64,000 bases of DNA from Berberis thunbergii (GCA_003290165.1 QNQO01000198.1:744001-808000); one strand, 5' to 3'. Shown: positions 24,038 to 36,432, counted from the stretch's first letter. The notes: generated from the sequence alone by a model not told the origin. Numbers and translations are program-made.

Positions 24038-25058
24038 CTGCGGATAAATTCAAAAAGTGTAAGCAAATTTGTAAACCATAATATGCATGATATGAAAGAC
24101 ACCAGATTCGAAAGTATTGGCTGTTATTCAAAGTAGCGCCATTATATACAACTGCATAATAAACCTTAAACAAGCAAGTTTACATGAGATAAAATCTCTT
24201 TTAAGGTAAAGGTATAGAATTGAAGACCCAGATGTTTGGAAAGGTGATACCAATATGGCCAATGTATCAAGTTCTTTCATCTCTTCTAAATTTCATTACT
24301 ATGATGAATAACAATTGTTAAAATTCATTTATTTTACCAAATAAATGGAGGCAGGTATTTCTCTGATGTTGTAGACTTTGCAATTTAACATCTATCACCT
24401 GTTTCTATGATTGTTAATCAAATAATTCACAAGAACTTGGAAAGAGGCTACATCAACTAAAGTTAGAATCAACTAAAGTTTTAAGTTATTTGGTTCAATA
24501 CATCAGCATTGTCATCACATAAGCGCGATTGGTTCACCAACTTAAAAATGAGATGAGCATTTTTGCAAACAAAGAAATATTACCAAGTCATAAAGCGAGA
24601 TGGGGACCTTTCTCAACCTAAGACAAGTTTCAAGGGGTTCTATTCCAAGGGGTCCTTGTAAGCTCACAAAGTAATAAAATTAAAAAGGGATAACATACAA
24701 CTTTTCTATGAAGGTTGGGAAATCACTATCAAATGGTTCTTTCAAAATATGCATCTAAAAGATTAAAACTGATCACCACGAATCTCAACAAATATCATAC
24801 TGAAAAGACATTACATGCGTGATTAAAACCGAGGGTTATCAAAGTATGTTAGCAATACGAGTTAACTGTAAAGTGGATACTAAACACACATAAAATCTGT
24901 GTCGTTTATATCTATATATATATATATATGTCAATATTAGTCTCGTTTATAATTTTATATTTAACCCTGTACTTGTGCAATAGACATGGACATGAACTTC
25001 AAGAAATTAGCAATATCAGTAAGTAATAGATAGAGAATACAAGTTAAATAGTACTCAC

Positions 25059-27338
25059 ACCCCAATTAGGTGGTCGTGGTGGAACATCAAGCTTCAAAAT
25101 TTCTGCCTCCATTGCCTTCTTGGCCATGTAACATGGCATGTTTCTCACAATGACCGGATCATCTCGTGCACGAACTGGATTTATCGATATGAGTGCCTGA
25201 AAAGGAAAAAAAAAATGCATTCAGAGCAAGAACTGAGAACAGTGTAATCCACTTCTGGAAGATGAGAAAGAAAGAAAAAATTGAAATTGGTAGTCAGTCC
25301 AATGCTGAACTTTCTCTTAGATAGCATAGACATGCATATCTTATTTTTACCAGGTTGTTGATCATCGATGTATTATCACTGAGCCTTTCATATAGAGTAG
25401 TGACTGAATTAATACTATATCAACTTAGAAAAAACTACTGAAAATGAAATAAAAGTAAAGAAGTGACAACCTGTATATATTCTTCTCTACTTATTCATGT
25501 CTTAACTCCCCTACTTTTATCTTTCAAGAATATCTTATCTGGTAAAATACACTATCTGACTTTCATGAGATAAAAACCGGTGAACATCTTCATTTTAGAA
25601 AAAAAAGGTAACTTTTGGTTGGATTCTTAAGCAATTCATGTTGCTTAGCTGGCACCACTGGGCAAATGGTGTGCTTAAGGAAAGTTTAGCGATTTGGGGT
25701 TGTTGAGTTGAATTATCAATCAACTATAACAGCAACTATGTGTACAAATAAATAAATAAATAAATCGATCTCAGCATAACTGTATGCTTATTTGCTTAGT
25801 AAAATTAAACGTGTCAGTTGAGCAGAAATGGAACAGACACTATGTTACTCACTTCTTGCAAGTGTTCCCAACCAGATTCCCTCTTTGTTACCACATCCTG
25901 GAGTTGATCATACCGCATATTTTCCTAAACAAACAAAGACAAGAGATTATTATTACACAATATATAGATCTTCTAGTGATTAACAATTGTTAAAAACAAT
26001 TTCACCCAACGAAAAGGGAAAAAATCAAGATTTGAATTGGGGGAAAAAGAGAAATAAGAGACAAAACAAATGGTGCTAAATGTTACAAGTCCCATGCGTC
26101 AAGTTCCAAAATGGAAAGCAATTGAATGAGGTCATCAATCATCTGATATGCAGAAGTTTACAAAACGATTGCTCATTAGAGAAAAAGAAGCTCTAAATTA
26201 ACACAAAAAAAAAACCCGGAACTCACAGTAGTACATCTCTTCTTAATTAGAACAACTTCAACCATTTACAATGAACACAAGACTAATCATCAGTGGTGTA
26301 CAATATAAATACTCATAATACAAAAATTAGTGATTTAAATCAAAAGCATTTTCTGTAACCAATAAGCATTTGAATTTTACTTTCACTATTTATCCATCAG
26401 CTAGAGTGGACCTTTTCTTCTTGGTAAATAATTGGTACAAACAACAATAAAGGATGAAAATCACATTCAAGCTGACGTATTGTATTGTGTAATTAACATG
26501 GTGCGAACGTTCTAAAGAATCTCATGTAGCAGTGACCTAAGTTGTGTGACTCATAAAGCACAAACATCTGCAGTGAACGCAAATCACGTACTCAGCACTG
26601 ATTAATTAATTATAACTGAAGATCAAGGAAGAAAAATAAGATGTCATAGTCATATGTAAGCACATAGCAAACCCCAAGAAAAAAAAAAGGAATGGACTTA
26701 TGAACCTTTACTGCCACCATATTTTCTGCTTGACATCATCATCATAGTTAAATCCTCCCGCAATCTGAGACATAGTAATCAACCAAAATGCAGCAATGCT
26801 GGGGTCCTTGATGCTGTGAGCAATATGCTGAAATAACAAAGATCAAGGAGAGAAATGTCATACAAGAATAGTACAATCACATTCTATCTTACAATTAGCA
26901 TTAACTAGTTTGATTTTTGAAATTTTCATTATCTTTTAACTATTAGAGAGTAAATCTGAAGGCATGTTGTTTCGTAACATATAAAAGATATTTGGAAGTT
27001 TCCTAACTTCCGTATATCTGACAGTTACAAGATAGAAGTTTCCTAACTTTTCTCTCTTTTTAACCGGGAGCCATGTCGTACAAGGACAGACTTCTACTCT
27101 GCTTTATGGATGTCAAGAGCATGCAGGTATTTTTGCTTAGCTGCTGAGAAATATGTAAGTGACATAAAATGGTATATCAAATCCTTTCTTGCCAAACGAC
27201 CCATAAAATGGCATATCAAATCCTTCTGTATTCATTAGTTGTTATAGTAGTTACTTGCAGGTTTCTTGTCTTTCTCGTGGAGTTCCTCACATTTTATGAT
27301 AACTTTTTTATTATTTTATTATTTTTTATTTTTTATTT

Positions 27339-27375
<37 letters not shown>

Positions 27376-27837
27376 ATTTTTTATTTTTTGAGAAAGGGTA
27401 AATTTTTTATCAAAGGCAAGACAACTTAAAATTACAAAAGATCTCCAAAGGAGTCAGCGCTTTATAAATTTATGAAGAGAGATGCATGTATAATAGTACA
27501 TAGAGTCTAGAGATGTTAAGGATTTATTTTGAAGGGTCAAAAGAATAGGTGATCAAATATTGACTTTTAACTTGTCTTTAAAGACAACATAATCAACATA
27601 AAAAATGGTCAAGTACCTCAAGTTGGAATCGAAGAAACTACCACATTATTGCAGTTAATAAGACTGATGGTATCAAGAAACTAAAATGCAGCATCAGTTC
27701 CTATGAGGGAATGGCTTCACAGACTTGGAAAAATCCAGTTAATAAATACAAGGAATGGAAGGAGTTGTGATACTAGCCTCGTAGGGGTAATCTATCTTTC
27801 TCAATATATCTAATGCTTTCCATGATGGTTCTGTTAT
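25059..27837 (-). pseudogene. Unidentified host gene fragment, four exons
   Basis: Exon-like blocks lie between the SART-1 and ATP-citrate lyase pieces. They are: 27,837 to about 27,775 (ITEPSWKALDILRKIDYPYE); 26,827-26,713 (SIAAFWLITMSQIAGGFNYD, then DDDVKQKIWW); 25,924-25,853 (MRYDQLQDVVTKRESGWEHL); and 25,196-25,059 (ARDDPVIVRNMPCYMAKKAM, then KLDVPPRPPNWG). Most have clear AG acceptors and GT donors, and the last two are exactly 72 and 138 bases in frame. I do not recognise the family. The first block could belong to a different gene from the other three. Confidence 0.55.
27290..27390. repeat. Low-complexity T-rich array
   Basis: About fourteen units of tttttta in an almost pure run, inside the intronic DNA of the captured cargo. 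It is non-coding. Confidence 0.85.
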
Positions 27838-28167
27838 CTGCAATACAGGAGAAACATAGAGATGCATTGTCAGTAACCATAGGGAAAAAGAATAAAGGGG
27901 CAAAAAAACTTCTACAGGGCTATGACATCTCAAAACTAAATCTCGACTGCAGCATGCTAATAGTTCAGAAATTTTGGGAAAATAATTTGCAAGACATGAG
28001 ATTACAGAATATTATGATAAACATAGAGATAATAAATTAACAAAACAAAAGGAAATAACATCATATGAATAAATAAATAAAAAATAATAAAAGATAAGAT
28101 GATCTACTATATATGCCTATATATTACAAGGTATTACAAAGATCCAATGCTAGGGCATGGAGCTAAC

Positions 28168-28411
28168 CTCGTCATCAACAGGATCATCATACTGTGGAAG
28201 GATTGTCTTCTGAGCACCAGACTCGTCATTGAACCTGAGAAGAGATAATACAGATGGCAAATATTTTAGTCGTATGAAGCACATCTGTGAGAAAAATACA
28301 ACAGTCAATCTTACTTGTCATCATATATCCCAGTCTTTTTCTTCGCAGCCTTGTAAGCATCATCTCGTTGCTTTTGCTCTCCAATTTCCACATTTTCAAG
28401 CATATCAACCT
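28168..28411 (-). pseudogene. SART-1/DOT2 family splicing factor, two-exon fragment
   Basis: SART-1 (DOT2/MDF in Arabidopsis) is a U4/U6.U5 tri-snRNP recruitment factor in the nucleus. Exon one (28,411-28,315) reads VDMLENVEIGEQKQRDDAYK and then AAKKKTGIYDDK. Exon two (28,234-28,168) reads FNDESGAQKTILPQYDDPVD. Both match the family in order and join in frame (AA plus G gives K) across a GT-AG intron of about 80 bases. No further SART-1 exon follows. The next exon upstream on the map belongs to the LRR kinase fragment, and the one downstream to the unnamed fragment, so it is a captured slice. Confidence 0.88.
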
Positions 28412-30647
28412 CTGTCAATCAGAATGCCGTTGTAAGATTTTAAGGAATTAGATGTGATAACCAAACAAGACAGAAATAAAACCACATTCTACATGCACTA
28501 TTCGAGATTTTGCACCACTTACAAGTGGCATAGTGGTTGTAAAATTTAAATAGACATATAATTATCAGTTATAAATTATAAGAGGCTGTAAACACAGGCA
28601 AAACCAGATATTTGCGTCCCTAGGAAACTATGATCACTAAAGTACTCCATTAGAGGGAGCAATATATAACGGCTTTCGATGGAGTATTTAGACAATTTAA
28701 ACATAAAACATTCATGAGTTATGTATTTCTTATTAATTTTTTTATAAATACATGGGAATGCAGACATGAGCAATTACGTAACAGCACTTTCTCCTATTAT
28801 ATAAAAAAAACACTTTTTCATAGTGTTTATGCCATATAAACTAAAAAAAATAACAGCAATTCTCCATAGTGTTTATGCCATATAAACTATTAAAAATTCT
28901 TTATTGTTTACCAGCTGCCTTAATGCATACATAACAAAGGCCTTTTTATATTTTTCAGCTGACAGAATAAAGACTTGACTGCGTAAGAAACTTACAGTTT
29001 CAATAGATGCGACATGTTGCCATAGGAAGCTGGAATTGTCCCATCGAAATGGTTGTTATAAAGTTGACTGCAAAACCAACATTAGAAGGGGTCTAAAAAC
29101 ATAAGCCAAAGTCGATTTGCATAGAATAGATTCTCAAAATACCAAAAGAATCCTTCGTGATGCCGAGAAAACCTTGAGAGCCAAACAGAAAGGAACTTCT
29201 AAAGAGAGATTAGGCCATTATCATTTTATCATGTTGTTCCTGCTACAATATCACTCCATATACAAAATACTTGTATGGAAGAAATTACTATCTTGAACAG
29301 AAAGAATTTTTAGTGAATCCAGATTCAAACAACAAAACCCAAAGCCAATCCAGGTCTCATGGGCAACTCATATAAACTGACCGCACGTAAATTTAGTAAT
29401 AGAAATAATAAAATAAAATATTACTTAAATATGATATGATGCATAAAATTTTATAATGAAAGTTCCTCTTGAATAGCTGCAGACAATTTAATGGGTGACC
29501 CTTGCATCTTTCTGAAGTGTTTTTCAAGGACAGAACTTGATCATAGCATAAATTTAGAGTATATTAAATAAGTATTGATCCACATACGAGTAAGACACAT
29601 TTAAACACGATAATCCAATGGCTATACAATAATAGCTAACTTTAGCAATCTGCATAGAATAATTGAAAAGTGGAACCATAAGGGAAGTGAAATTCCTCTT
29701 GTTAGAAACCAGTTAACTCTTACATCCTTTACTATTTGTTGGTGGTGGAAGTAAGATTGAAATCTGTGGACAACTCAATCAAGATATACAAGGAAAAAAA
29801 ATTAAGAATCAAGAGAGTGTACAGTTGTGAACATCAAATAATGAGGTTTTATATTGATTCACTGAAAGAAGAAACATACACTATCATCAAATTAGGCAGT
29901 TCGGAGAACTGTGGTGGAAGATATCCAGATAAGTTGTTGTTGTCAAGCAAGCTGCAAAAATCATCCTGGTCAATAATAGATACTAATCCCATGGGTGAAC
30001 TAAAATGACTCGATAATTCAATATCACCACTGAATTTGTTGAATTATAGGAATTTAACAAAAAAAAAGGCAACAAAGAGATGCATTTTTACTTACAAGTG
30101 GACCAGACTGGGTAATACGGAAAGTTCAGGTGGGATTTGTCCACTTATTGAATTATTGTTCATGTGGCTGCAAAAAAAAAAAAAAAAAAAACAGAAATCA
30201 TATATGATAATGGTGAACTATTGGCAAATAAAACAAACAAATGCAACAAAACTCCTCACAAGTGTTTTGTGTTGGTTAAGTTCGCAAATGATTTAGGCAA
30301 TGGTCCTGAAATTTGGTTCTGATCTATTTGTATTCTATCCAAGTTGGGAAGATAACTCAACTCTTACGGTAAAGGGCATGTTATTTGGTTCCCATTCAAA
30401 AGCCTGCACATACAAGAGATTAAGATGAACCACATTAAGAAAAATGTACAATTTCTAGTTCTATTATTTTTCAATAGAAAAAGGTTGAAGTTTCAAGCCA
30501 AAAACGAAAAAATAGAGAATTATAAGTGTGAAAAGGTAATTGAAGCATTGGATAAGACAAAAACTTGTACACATGTTGTACATATGTAAAGAATATCCAG
30601 TAATAAGTAGCTTACAAGAGCTCCAAGGATTTAATGTTGCCTATCTC

Positions 30648-31540
30648 TTTTTTTTCTTGAAAATTGAGCAGGGGTTTATTTAGGGATCCCCTAACCTAGA
30701 AAGGTAAACCTGGTTGTGTTCATATTCCTTTCCTATACTATCTTCAAATACAATCTTTTTAAGATCCTCAGCAAAAGAGCTTTCTATTACAATGATAAAT
30801 TCACTACTCGGATATAATTGAGCTAGTTTGTCAGCTGCCCTGTTTGTCTCTCTGTAGTGGTGCATTAGCTTATACTCCTCTAGCTTAATAAGTTGTCTTT
30901 CAATCCGAGCTACTATGTGCTTTAGATCCCAAGGAATATCCATTTCTTTGCTAAGGTAGTCAAAGACATTGTGCGAGTCCGTGCTGATCTCAATTTTCCT
31001 TAATGCATGCATTTCAGCTGCTCTAAGTCCTGCTTCCACACCCTGGAAATCATGTTTAATCACAGAATGCCCCTTTGAGGCGCCCGCACATGCGGCCACC
31101 ACTTCTCCTCTCTCATTTCTGATAATTGCTCCATATCCTCCTTGCACACCTCTTAAAGAACCATCAGAATTAACCTTGTGCCAACCTACTGGTGGTTTAG
31201 ACCATTTGTATTTAATAGGCTTGTTATGAACATAAACTGGGTCTACTCTTCATCTGTTAAACAACTCCCTGTTACGTGCATTATCTTCTACTTTATAATT
31301 CATTCTTGCAGCCTTAATCCGCACATCCTCATATATACACTGAACTAATTGAGGTCCAGAGAGTCTTTTGTTCTTATCATGCGCCTATTCCTTTCCGCCC
31401 ACAGATGGTATATGGTCGCATTCAACGCCACCTTTTTAATAACTGCACTAGGTTCTTTCCCTTCAAATGCTTGGCAGCACCAATTAAGTTCCTGGTCCCA
31501 TGCTAAGATCTGCCTATTATAGCACATATACTAAAGAATG
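30648..31540 (-). mobile_element. 5'-truncated LINE (L1-type)
   Basis: It is bounded by the 13-bp target duplication TGTTGCCTATCTC (30,635-30,647 and 31,541-31,553), which splits the LRR exon between PKEIGN and IKSLELL. The poly(A) end lies at 30,648-30,655, so the element points to the minus strand. It contains the C-terminal part of ORF2: a zinc-knuckle/RT tail (ATIYHLWAERNRRM at 31,527-31,345) and a plant-type RNase H (NSDGSLRGVQGGYGAIIRNE, about 31,170, to the stop near 30,680). The endonuclease and RT core are lost through 5' truncation. Confidence 0.93.
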
Positions 31541-32901
31541 TGTTGCCTATCTCCTTCGGTATAGTCCTACTAATTTCGTTCCACATGAAATTTCTGCCAA
31601 AACCAAGAGAAAGACCAAGGTGTAAGTGTGACACTGGAGACTTTAGGTGCCTAAGAGAATAAATCTTCAACTATCCATTTCGTAAGAACTCACAATATTT
31701 TCAAATAAGAAAATTGGCCAAACTCAGGTCATAAAGTTCCTGACAGATTTCTGTTCAAAAGTTGCCTGCAAAAAGTGGGGCAAAGAACAATGCATAAATA
31801 GACTAAGTAAGATGTGGTTAAACTTGTGTATATCAAACCTTACATCAATGTTCCTCCAGCATTTGAAGGAAGTTTCAATATGCAAATGAGATGATCTAAG
31901 GATCTATTAATAGTTGAAATGAAACTTATTAGTCCGAGTTTGTCCTTGTCCACTCATCGGATATGTTGGTGAACTAACAATGCGGACAGACATTCACATC
32001 ATGCTTCCATGGGTTTTGTAGTAAACTATGTGTACCAATTTTATTTTATTTTAAATATAAGTTACATCATCTTAGCATATACTCGATTATCATTCCACAT
32101 ATCAAACTTCAAAAAAATAAATATACAATAATAAATCATACTGATTTGTTGATCGATACAGAGATCTGGTTTGGGTTGCCAAAACAGATGCATGACAGTT
32201 TAGAATGCGATGATCATTTTATGCAAATCAGTATTATGCAGCTTCTAAAGACATATAATGACATGTCCGATACAATTAAATTTTGTGGAGCTTCCCACCC
32301 CTCTTTCCATTGCTTCAGCTGCAGCACTCAATGCGACTACTGCAATACCTCTGCTTGGGGTTGCAAATATATTAAGTGAAGATATTTTGTTGTAGATGAG
32401 TGTTCAAAGGAGAAGATAACTCCGATATCTACTTTGAATCTCTAATTTCGATGAAATATTTATGCAATATAGTTTTATAATTTGGTATTCTATTATTATT
32501 GTTGTTGATATACGGCATCTACGTATATCTGTTTGGAAAAAAATGGAAAAGGTTTAGAGGAGGAGAAATGACATACAGGTCTTTGACATGTAGATAGCCA
32601 TCATTGTGTGTGGTATTGTAGCAGACAACCCCAGTCCAGTTGTAATTACATGGATCTCTCCTACTCCAGCTCCTCAAATATCTCCTAAGATCATGTAAAT
32701 TCTTTTTGATGGACCGTAATGCACTCCACTCACTATAAGCCATAAAAAAAATATAATTGTGTGTAGAGAAGCAAGAATAGAAATAAATCATATTCAGTTA
32801 ACTTGAAGAATAGAAACATAGAACTGTTTGATTGAAATTTTCATCAAATAACATAAAAGATGCAAGTGAAAAATAAAGAAGAATTAAATCAGAGCTGTGC
32901 T

Positions 32902-33289
32902 ATTGATGCGGCCGAAAATCGGCCAAAAAACGGTATGCGGGGCTGGACCGAATCGCACAGGGTTGACTCGGCCGGCTTTAAACGGAACCAATAAAATTGG
33001 TCAAATAGCGGTAAAAAAACGTGAAAAAGGGTAAAAAGCGGAAAAAAATTGTCCAGGTAACTATAGGTGTTCCAACCTGCAAAATTAAATTCATTTGATT
33101 AATTAGTAAAATAATATATGACTATGATTACATATTTACACCATTTTGATTAATTATTTATTTTTTAATCTATGACCATGATTAAATTTTAAAAATATAT
33201 ACTTTAAAAAAAGTGTCCGCATAATTCCGCTTAATCCCGCTTAATTATGAAAAATCGTAATGCGGTCCTGACCGCTTTCCGCATTAACT
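32902..33289. mobile_element. MITE-like element in intron 1 of the LRR kinase fragment
   Basis: The left end ttgatgcggccg and the right end (ttaatgcggaaagcgg on the other strand) are inverted repeats. Inner words such as gcggtaaaaaac and taatcccgcttaa recur on both sides of an AT-rich centre. It is about 388 bp with no coding capacity. A clean target duplication is not visible. Confidence 0.55.
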
Positions 33290-34028
33290 GCATAGAATCA
33301 AAGCCAGTTGAGTCACCTTCTTTTGGATCAGTGATTTGTGCAGCAACATGTAGTGAAAAGTAACATAGCCAAGAAGCCAAGACGCCTCCAAACACCAGCA
33401 CCGAAAGCTTCATCATTGTTGTTGTAGTCCAGAGTGAACAAGTGCTGCTAGAAATCTTGATTTCTTTTTACGGTGCAACTGGGGCCCCAAAAAGGACCAA
33501 ACTGGGACAGCTGAAATATAGGAACCAGTATGAATCAAATTAGAGCAAACAAGAACTCTTTAATCTGTCTCTCAATCACTTTAATTGGTTGTGGAGGAAG
33601 AAGAACGAGAAGGAGACGAGAGCTCATATTCTTAAGTCAAAGAAATTTTCAATAACCCTAGCTCCAAATCAATTGAGAAATGGAAGAAGCAAATAAATGG
33701 AGAGGAAAAGCTAGACAAAATGGAGAAAGTAGAGAAGAAGACAAAAAGATGGATAGACAGAGTGGGAGAGAGGGCAACAACATGAGTGAGAGGGAAGGAA
33801 GGAGGGAGTGAGAGCGAGTTGTGTTATGTTTTTGCTTTTGGTGAAAAGAGAGGAGCGATTTTCCAAAAAAATTGAGAAAAATTATAGCAGTTTCATTTTT
33901 TCAATCTCCCGCCAGTTATTCCATAGCGTTTTAATAATGCAATGTGATTAAAACTGATTTTATCATAGCATAAGTATTAAAAACGCTATAGTCAAATGCT
34001 ATTAATAGCCAATTGTGTTGTAGTGTCG

Positions 34029-35697
34029 GGTAGCCCACTCAAATTCCTTGTTGTTGTTCTCAGCGGTTAGGGACTGCATCTTGGTCATGGTCTCTCTAGC
34101 AAGCTTCAGGTCCCGTTGGGCATGATTCACCTCTTCCACCAACCCGTCCTTCACAGACACCAATTTTGCCAAATCGGACTCAAGTGATTCCATGCGAACC
34201 CTCTGAGCCTCCAATAAGCAACCTCTACGTCCATCCCAGCAGCTGCAACTTGATTCAGATAGGACATCCCTAGCATCAAATGTTTTTGTCCCTCGTCTAT
34301 GCGTTCACCTAGTGTATCCCCCTCTGGCTTCGGAGCAAGATTGGCCAACCAATCGTACCACCTGCTTATATGCTTCCTGGGAGCATAATAAATGTCCACC
34401 TCTTGATGCCAGTCCTGGTTGTTTTTTCCACCATGTCTGGGGTAAAAAGACTAATCCGTGCATATAGATGAAGACCTTTTTGGCCCGCAAACATGCCAGC
34501 GCCGCCCTTCGTTGTCTTCACCGCGTCTGAAGCCTCCTCCACTGCTTTCCCCTTACTCACAACAGCTGGATCCCTTTCACCAGCTGATTCAGTAGCAGTT
34601 GAAAGGGAGGATGGCAGGGAACGACTCCTCGGATGAACCTTCACCTTAAGTTGAGGTTGAGAGCCGGAGGGAGGGCAGTACAGATGATGATGAGGGGATC
34701 ATTCGCTATAGGGACGACATTCTGGTAACTTTTCGCTAGACTGAGATGACTCTTGCTCCAAAGAGGGGTTATATTTGAAGTCTTTCAAACAAAAAATAAC
34801 GAGTCTGGCCAGCATCTGATCCGTCTGCAGTAGTATGTTGTTCAAAATCCATGCATTCTCCAAATTGGGAAGGGAAATGGGAGTTTTGGCCTGAGTATCT
34901 TGTCTCTTAGACGTAGTAACTTTTGCACCAGCAAATATAACAAGCTCTTGTTTGGCAGCAGTTAACCCCTTCTCAAAAGGGTCCAATCACCTGGAAGCAA
35001 TCTTAGCCACAATTCAAGGCTTCTTAGAAACCATAGATGAGGGGAATGTTGCATCCAACTCCGCCCTCCATGACGGACTAAGAATCTTAACCTTTGAAAG
35101 CTTCCTCTTCCTTGAAGGGGGGTCCACCAACATGCTTCAGTTTAGAGGTTTTGAAGAGAGTGGAAGCCTCATGCCAATAATCTCATAGTTTGTTGTGTTT
35201 GATGTTTGCAGGCTGCACAACCTCTTCGCACAACCTCTTCCATTCTGATGAGAAATAGTTCAGAGTGTCAAAACAAACTAGTGACCACAACACACAGACA
35301 ACATGCTCGTTCAACTAGGCAGAGGTCAGTAGTTGAATCACCCTCGGAGTCGATCAAAGGCCAGCGTCCTTCGCCCTAATTAACATAACAATCAAAGTTT
35401 TGTACCCATTTGGCACCATCTGAGCGAACATAACACCAAGGTATGATGATAAGCGCCAAATATCTTCAATCACAGGGAAACGAACGCCTGATTGGTACAT
35501 GCCCCTATGCAAGCAAATGAATCAAATCGGAGGTGACAATGGTGTTTGACCAACTCCCAAGGTAAAGAGATCCAGATCGTCAAGGATCTGATATTTCTAG
35601 CAAAGATCCACCAAATAGACCAATGAAATTAACCTTTCCTCGAAAAACACACAACCTTCAGCGATTTGTTTGTCAGAAAGTTGTTTCCGGCCCGCCA
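34029..35697 (-). pseudogene. Antisense ORF of the gypsy element, N-terminal part
   Basis: A minus-strand start at 35,697 reads MAGRKQLSDKQIAEGCVFFE. Related sequence occurs on the plus strand at 63,530 onward, in the antisense ORF of the second Tat-like element. Further pieces are at 34,986-34,699, 34,644-34,305 (Ser/Lys-rich, then MHGLVFLPQTWWK) and 34,214-34,029 (coiled-coil-like ESLESDLAKLVSVKDGLVEE). Stops and frameshifts break it. It runs opposite to gag-pol, between the integrase and the PPT. Its function is not known. Confidence 0.65.
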
Positions 35698-35989
35698 TTG
35701 AAGAACGTTTGGGCTTTCGATCACACTTGCGAAAAAGGAAGTTAAGCAAAGCAAGAACCCAAAAGCGAAGAAACAAAGCAAAGTCTTTGAGAAATTACAG
35801 AAGTAAAAAACTCAAATCTGCAGATAATGAGGCTTATATAGATGTGAAAGAGTTCGCGCCTTTTTTTAGCAGTCATGTACTCAAACTAATGAAGTGTGCC
35901 GCTCGAGAAAATGTTTCAGACTCAATCAACACGACAGTCTAGTTCCCTCATGAAATGACTTAGTGAACCGGTGAGCTGACCCACTAACT

Positions 35990-36006
35990 CGGGGGGGAGC
36001 AGCTGA
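35990..36006 (+). promoter_or_regulatory. Polypurine tract region
   Basis: The G-rich run cgggggggagcagctga immediately precedes the 3' LTR start TGATACACC. The equivalent position of the element on the far right reads, on its own strand, gcggggagtagctga, confirming a conserved site. Confidence 0.75.
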
Positions 36007-36432
36007 TGATACACCAAATCGTCTTGTAATCTACTCCGTACATGTGCCATGATGATCTCATCAATAAAGTGGGGCAGGTCTGAATGAGCGCTCATTATGA
36101 TCCGACCCAATAAATGGATAACCAAGCCTAGATCATTCTAAGCCCATTGAGGCGAGTATCTGAGAGTTCGACCTAGACAACAACGTTGTATCCGGTCCAT
36201 AAGTCAAATGGACAATCCCAATACTCGTACAACCTAATAAGGTAAGTATCTAGGAGTCTAACCATATATAGACAGGCCAGTAAGACGTTGACTCCTACTA
36301 AAAAAAACATCAAAGTATAAGTCATGCATAAAAACTCTCCTGCATGGACAACTTTCAACAAGGAAATGATCTCTGACAAATATCTTTCATTAAACCACGC
36401 CACCAAAGGCATAGTTGAAATAAGGTTGAGTG
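36007..36432 (+). repeat. 3' LTR of the gypsy element, truncated
   Basis: It aligns with the 5' LTR from its start (TGATACACCAAATCGTC) to the phrase ccacgccaccaaaggcatag at about 36,412. It then breaks off around aaggttgag, losing the TATA and U5 portion (roughly the last 180 bp). Confidence 0.85.

Larger units (their letters stand above)
28996..33416 (-). pseudogene. LRR receptor-like kinase ectodomain, multi-exon fragment
   Basis: The family is the plant LRR receptor kinases of the At1g06840/At5g01950 type, at the plasma membrane. Exon 1 (start 33,416) encodes a signal peptide (VLVFGGVLASWLCYFSLHVA) and QITDPKE. Exon 2 (about 32,741-32,576) has the N-terminal cap RRDPCNYNWTGVVCYN. LRR exons follow at 31,767, 31,596 (resuming at 30,634 after the LINE), 30,403, 30,171 ([13 protein letters not shown]), 29,951 (LLDNNNLSGYLPP) and 29,067 (NNHFDGTIPASYGNMS). 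Stops occur at the exons at 31,767 (GTL then stop) and 30,403 (LP then stop). The transmembrane and kinase parts are missing. This is CACTA cargo, further broken by a LINE and a MITE. Confidence 0.9.
21676..34025. mobile_element. Non-autonomous CACTA element carrying several host gene fragments
   Basis: It starts CACTACAAGAAACAGGG, and its other end reads CACTACAACACAATTGG on the minus strand. It is flanked by the 3-bp duplication TCG (21,673-21,675 and 34,026-34,028), the CACTA hallmark. Both ends are packed with short subterminal repeats of acgctatagt/agcgtttta type: at least ten within 21,690-21,920 and about five within 33,880-34,015. I see no CACTA transposase (TNPD or TNPA type) in the 12,350 bp. 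The interior holds exon/intron fragments of host genes, all on the minus strand, which is the Pack-CACTA arrangement. Confidence 0.93.
10960..36432 (+). mobile_element. Ty3/gypsy retrotransposon, Tat-lineage type, with nested insertions
   Basis: One element spans 25.5 kb because other elements inserted into it. Removing the hAT copy (1,078 bp), the LTR-like block (about 1.75 kb) and the CACTA element (12,350 bp) leaves about 10.3 kb. The order is LTR, PBS, gag, PR, RT, RH, second RH, INT, tandem repeats, antisense ORF, PPT, LTR fragment. A second RNase H, tandem repeats in the 3' region and an antisense ORF are Tat-lineage traits. All genes carry stops and frameshifts. The 3' LTR is cut short, so no target duplication can be read. 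Confidence 0.88.

Noticed and set aside
28996..33416. A functional LRR receptor kinase gene
   Set aside because: It lacks transmembrane and kinase exons, has at least two in-frame stops, and is split by a LINE; it is a captured fragment.
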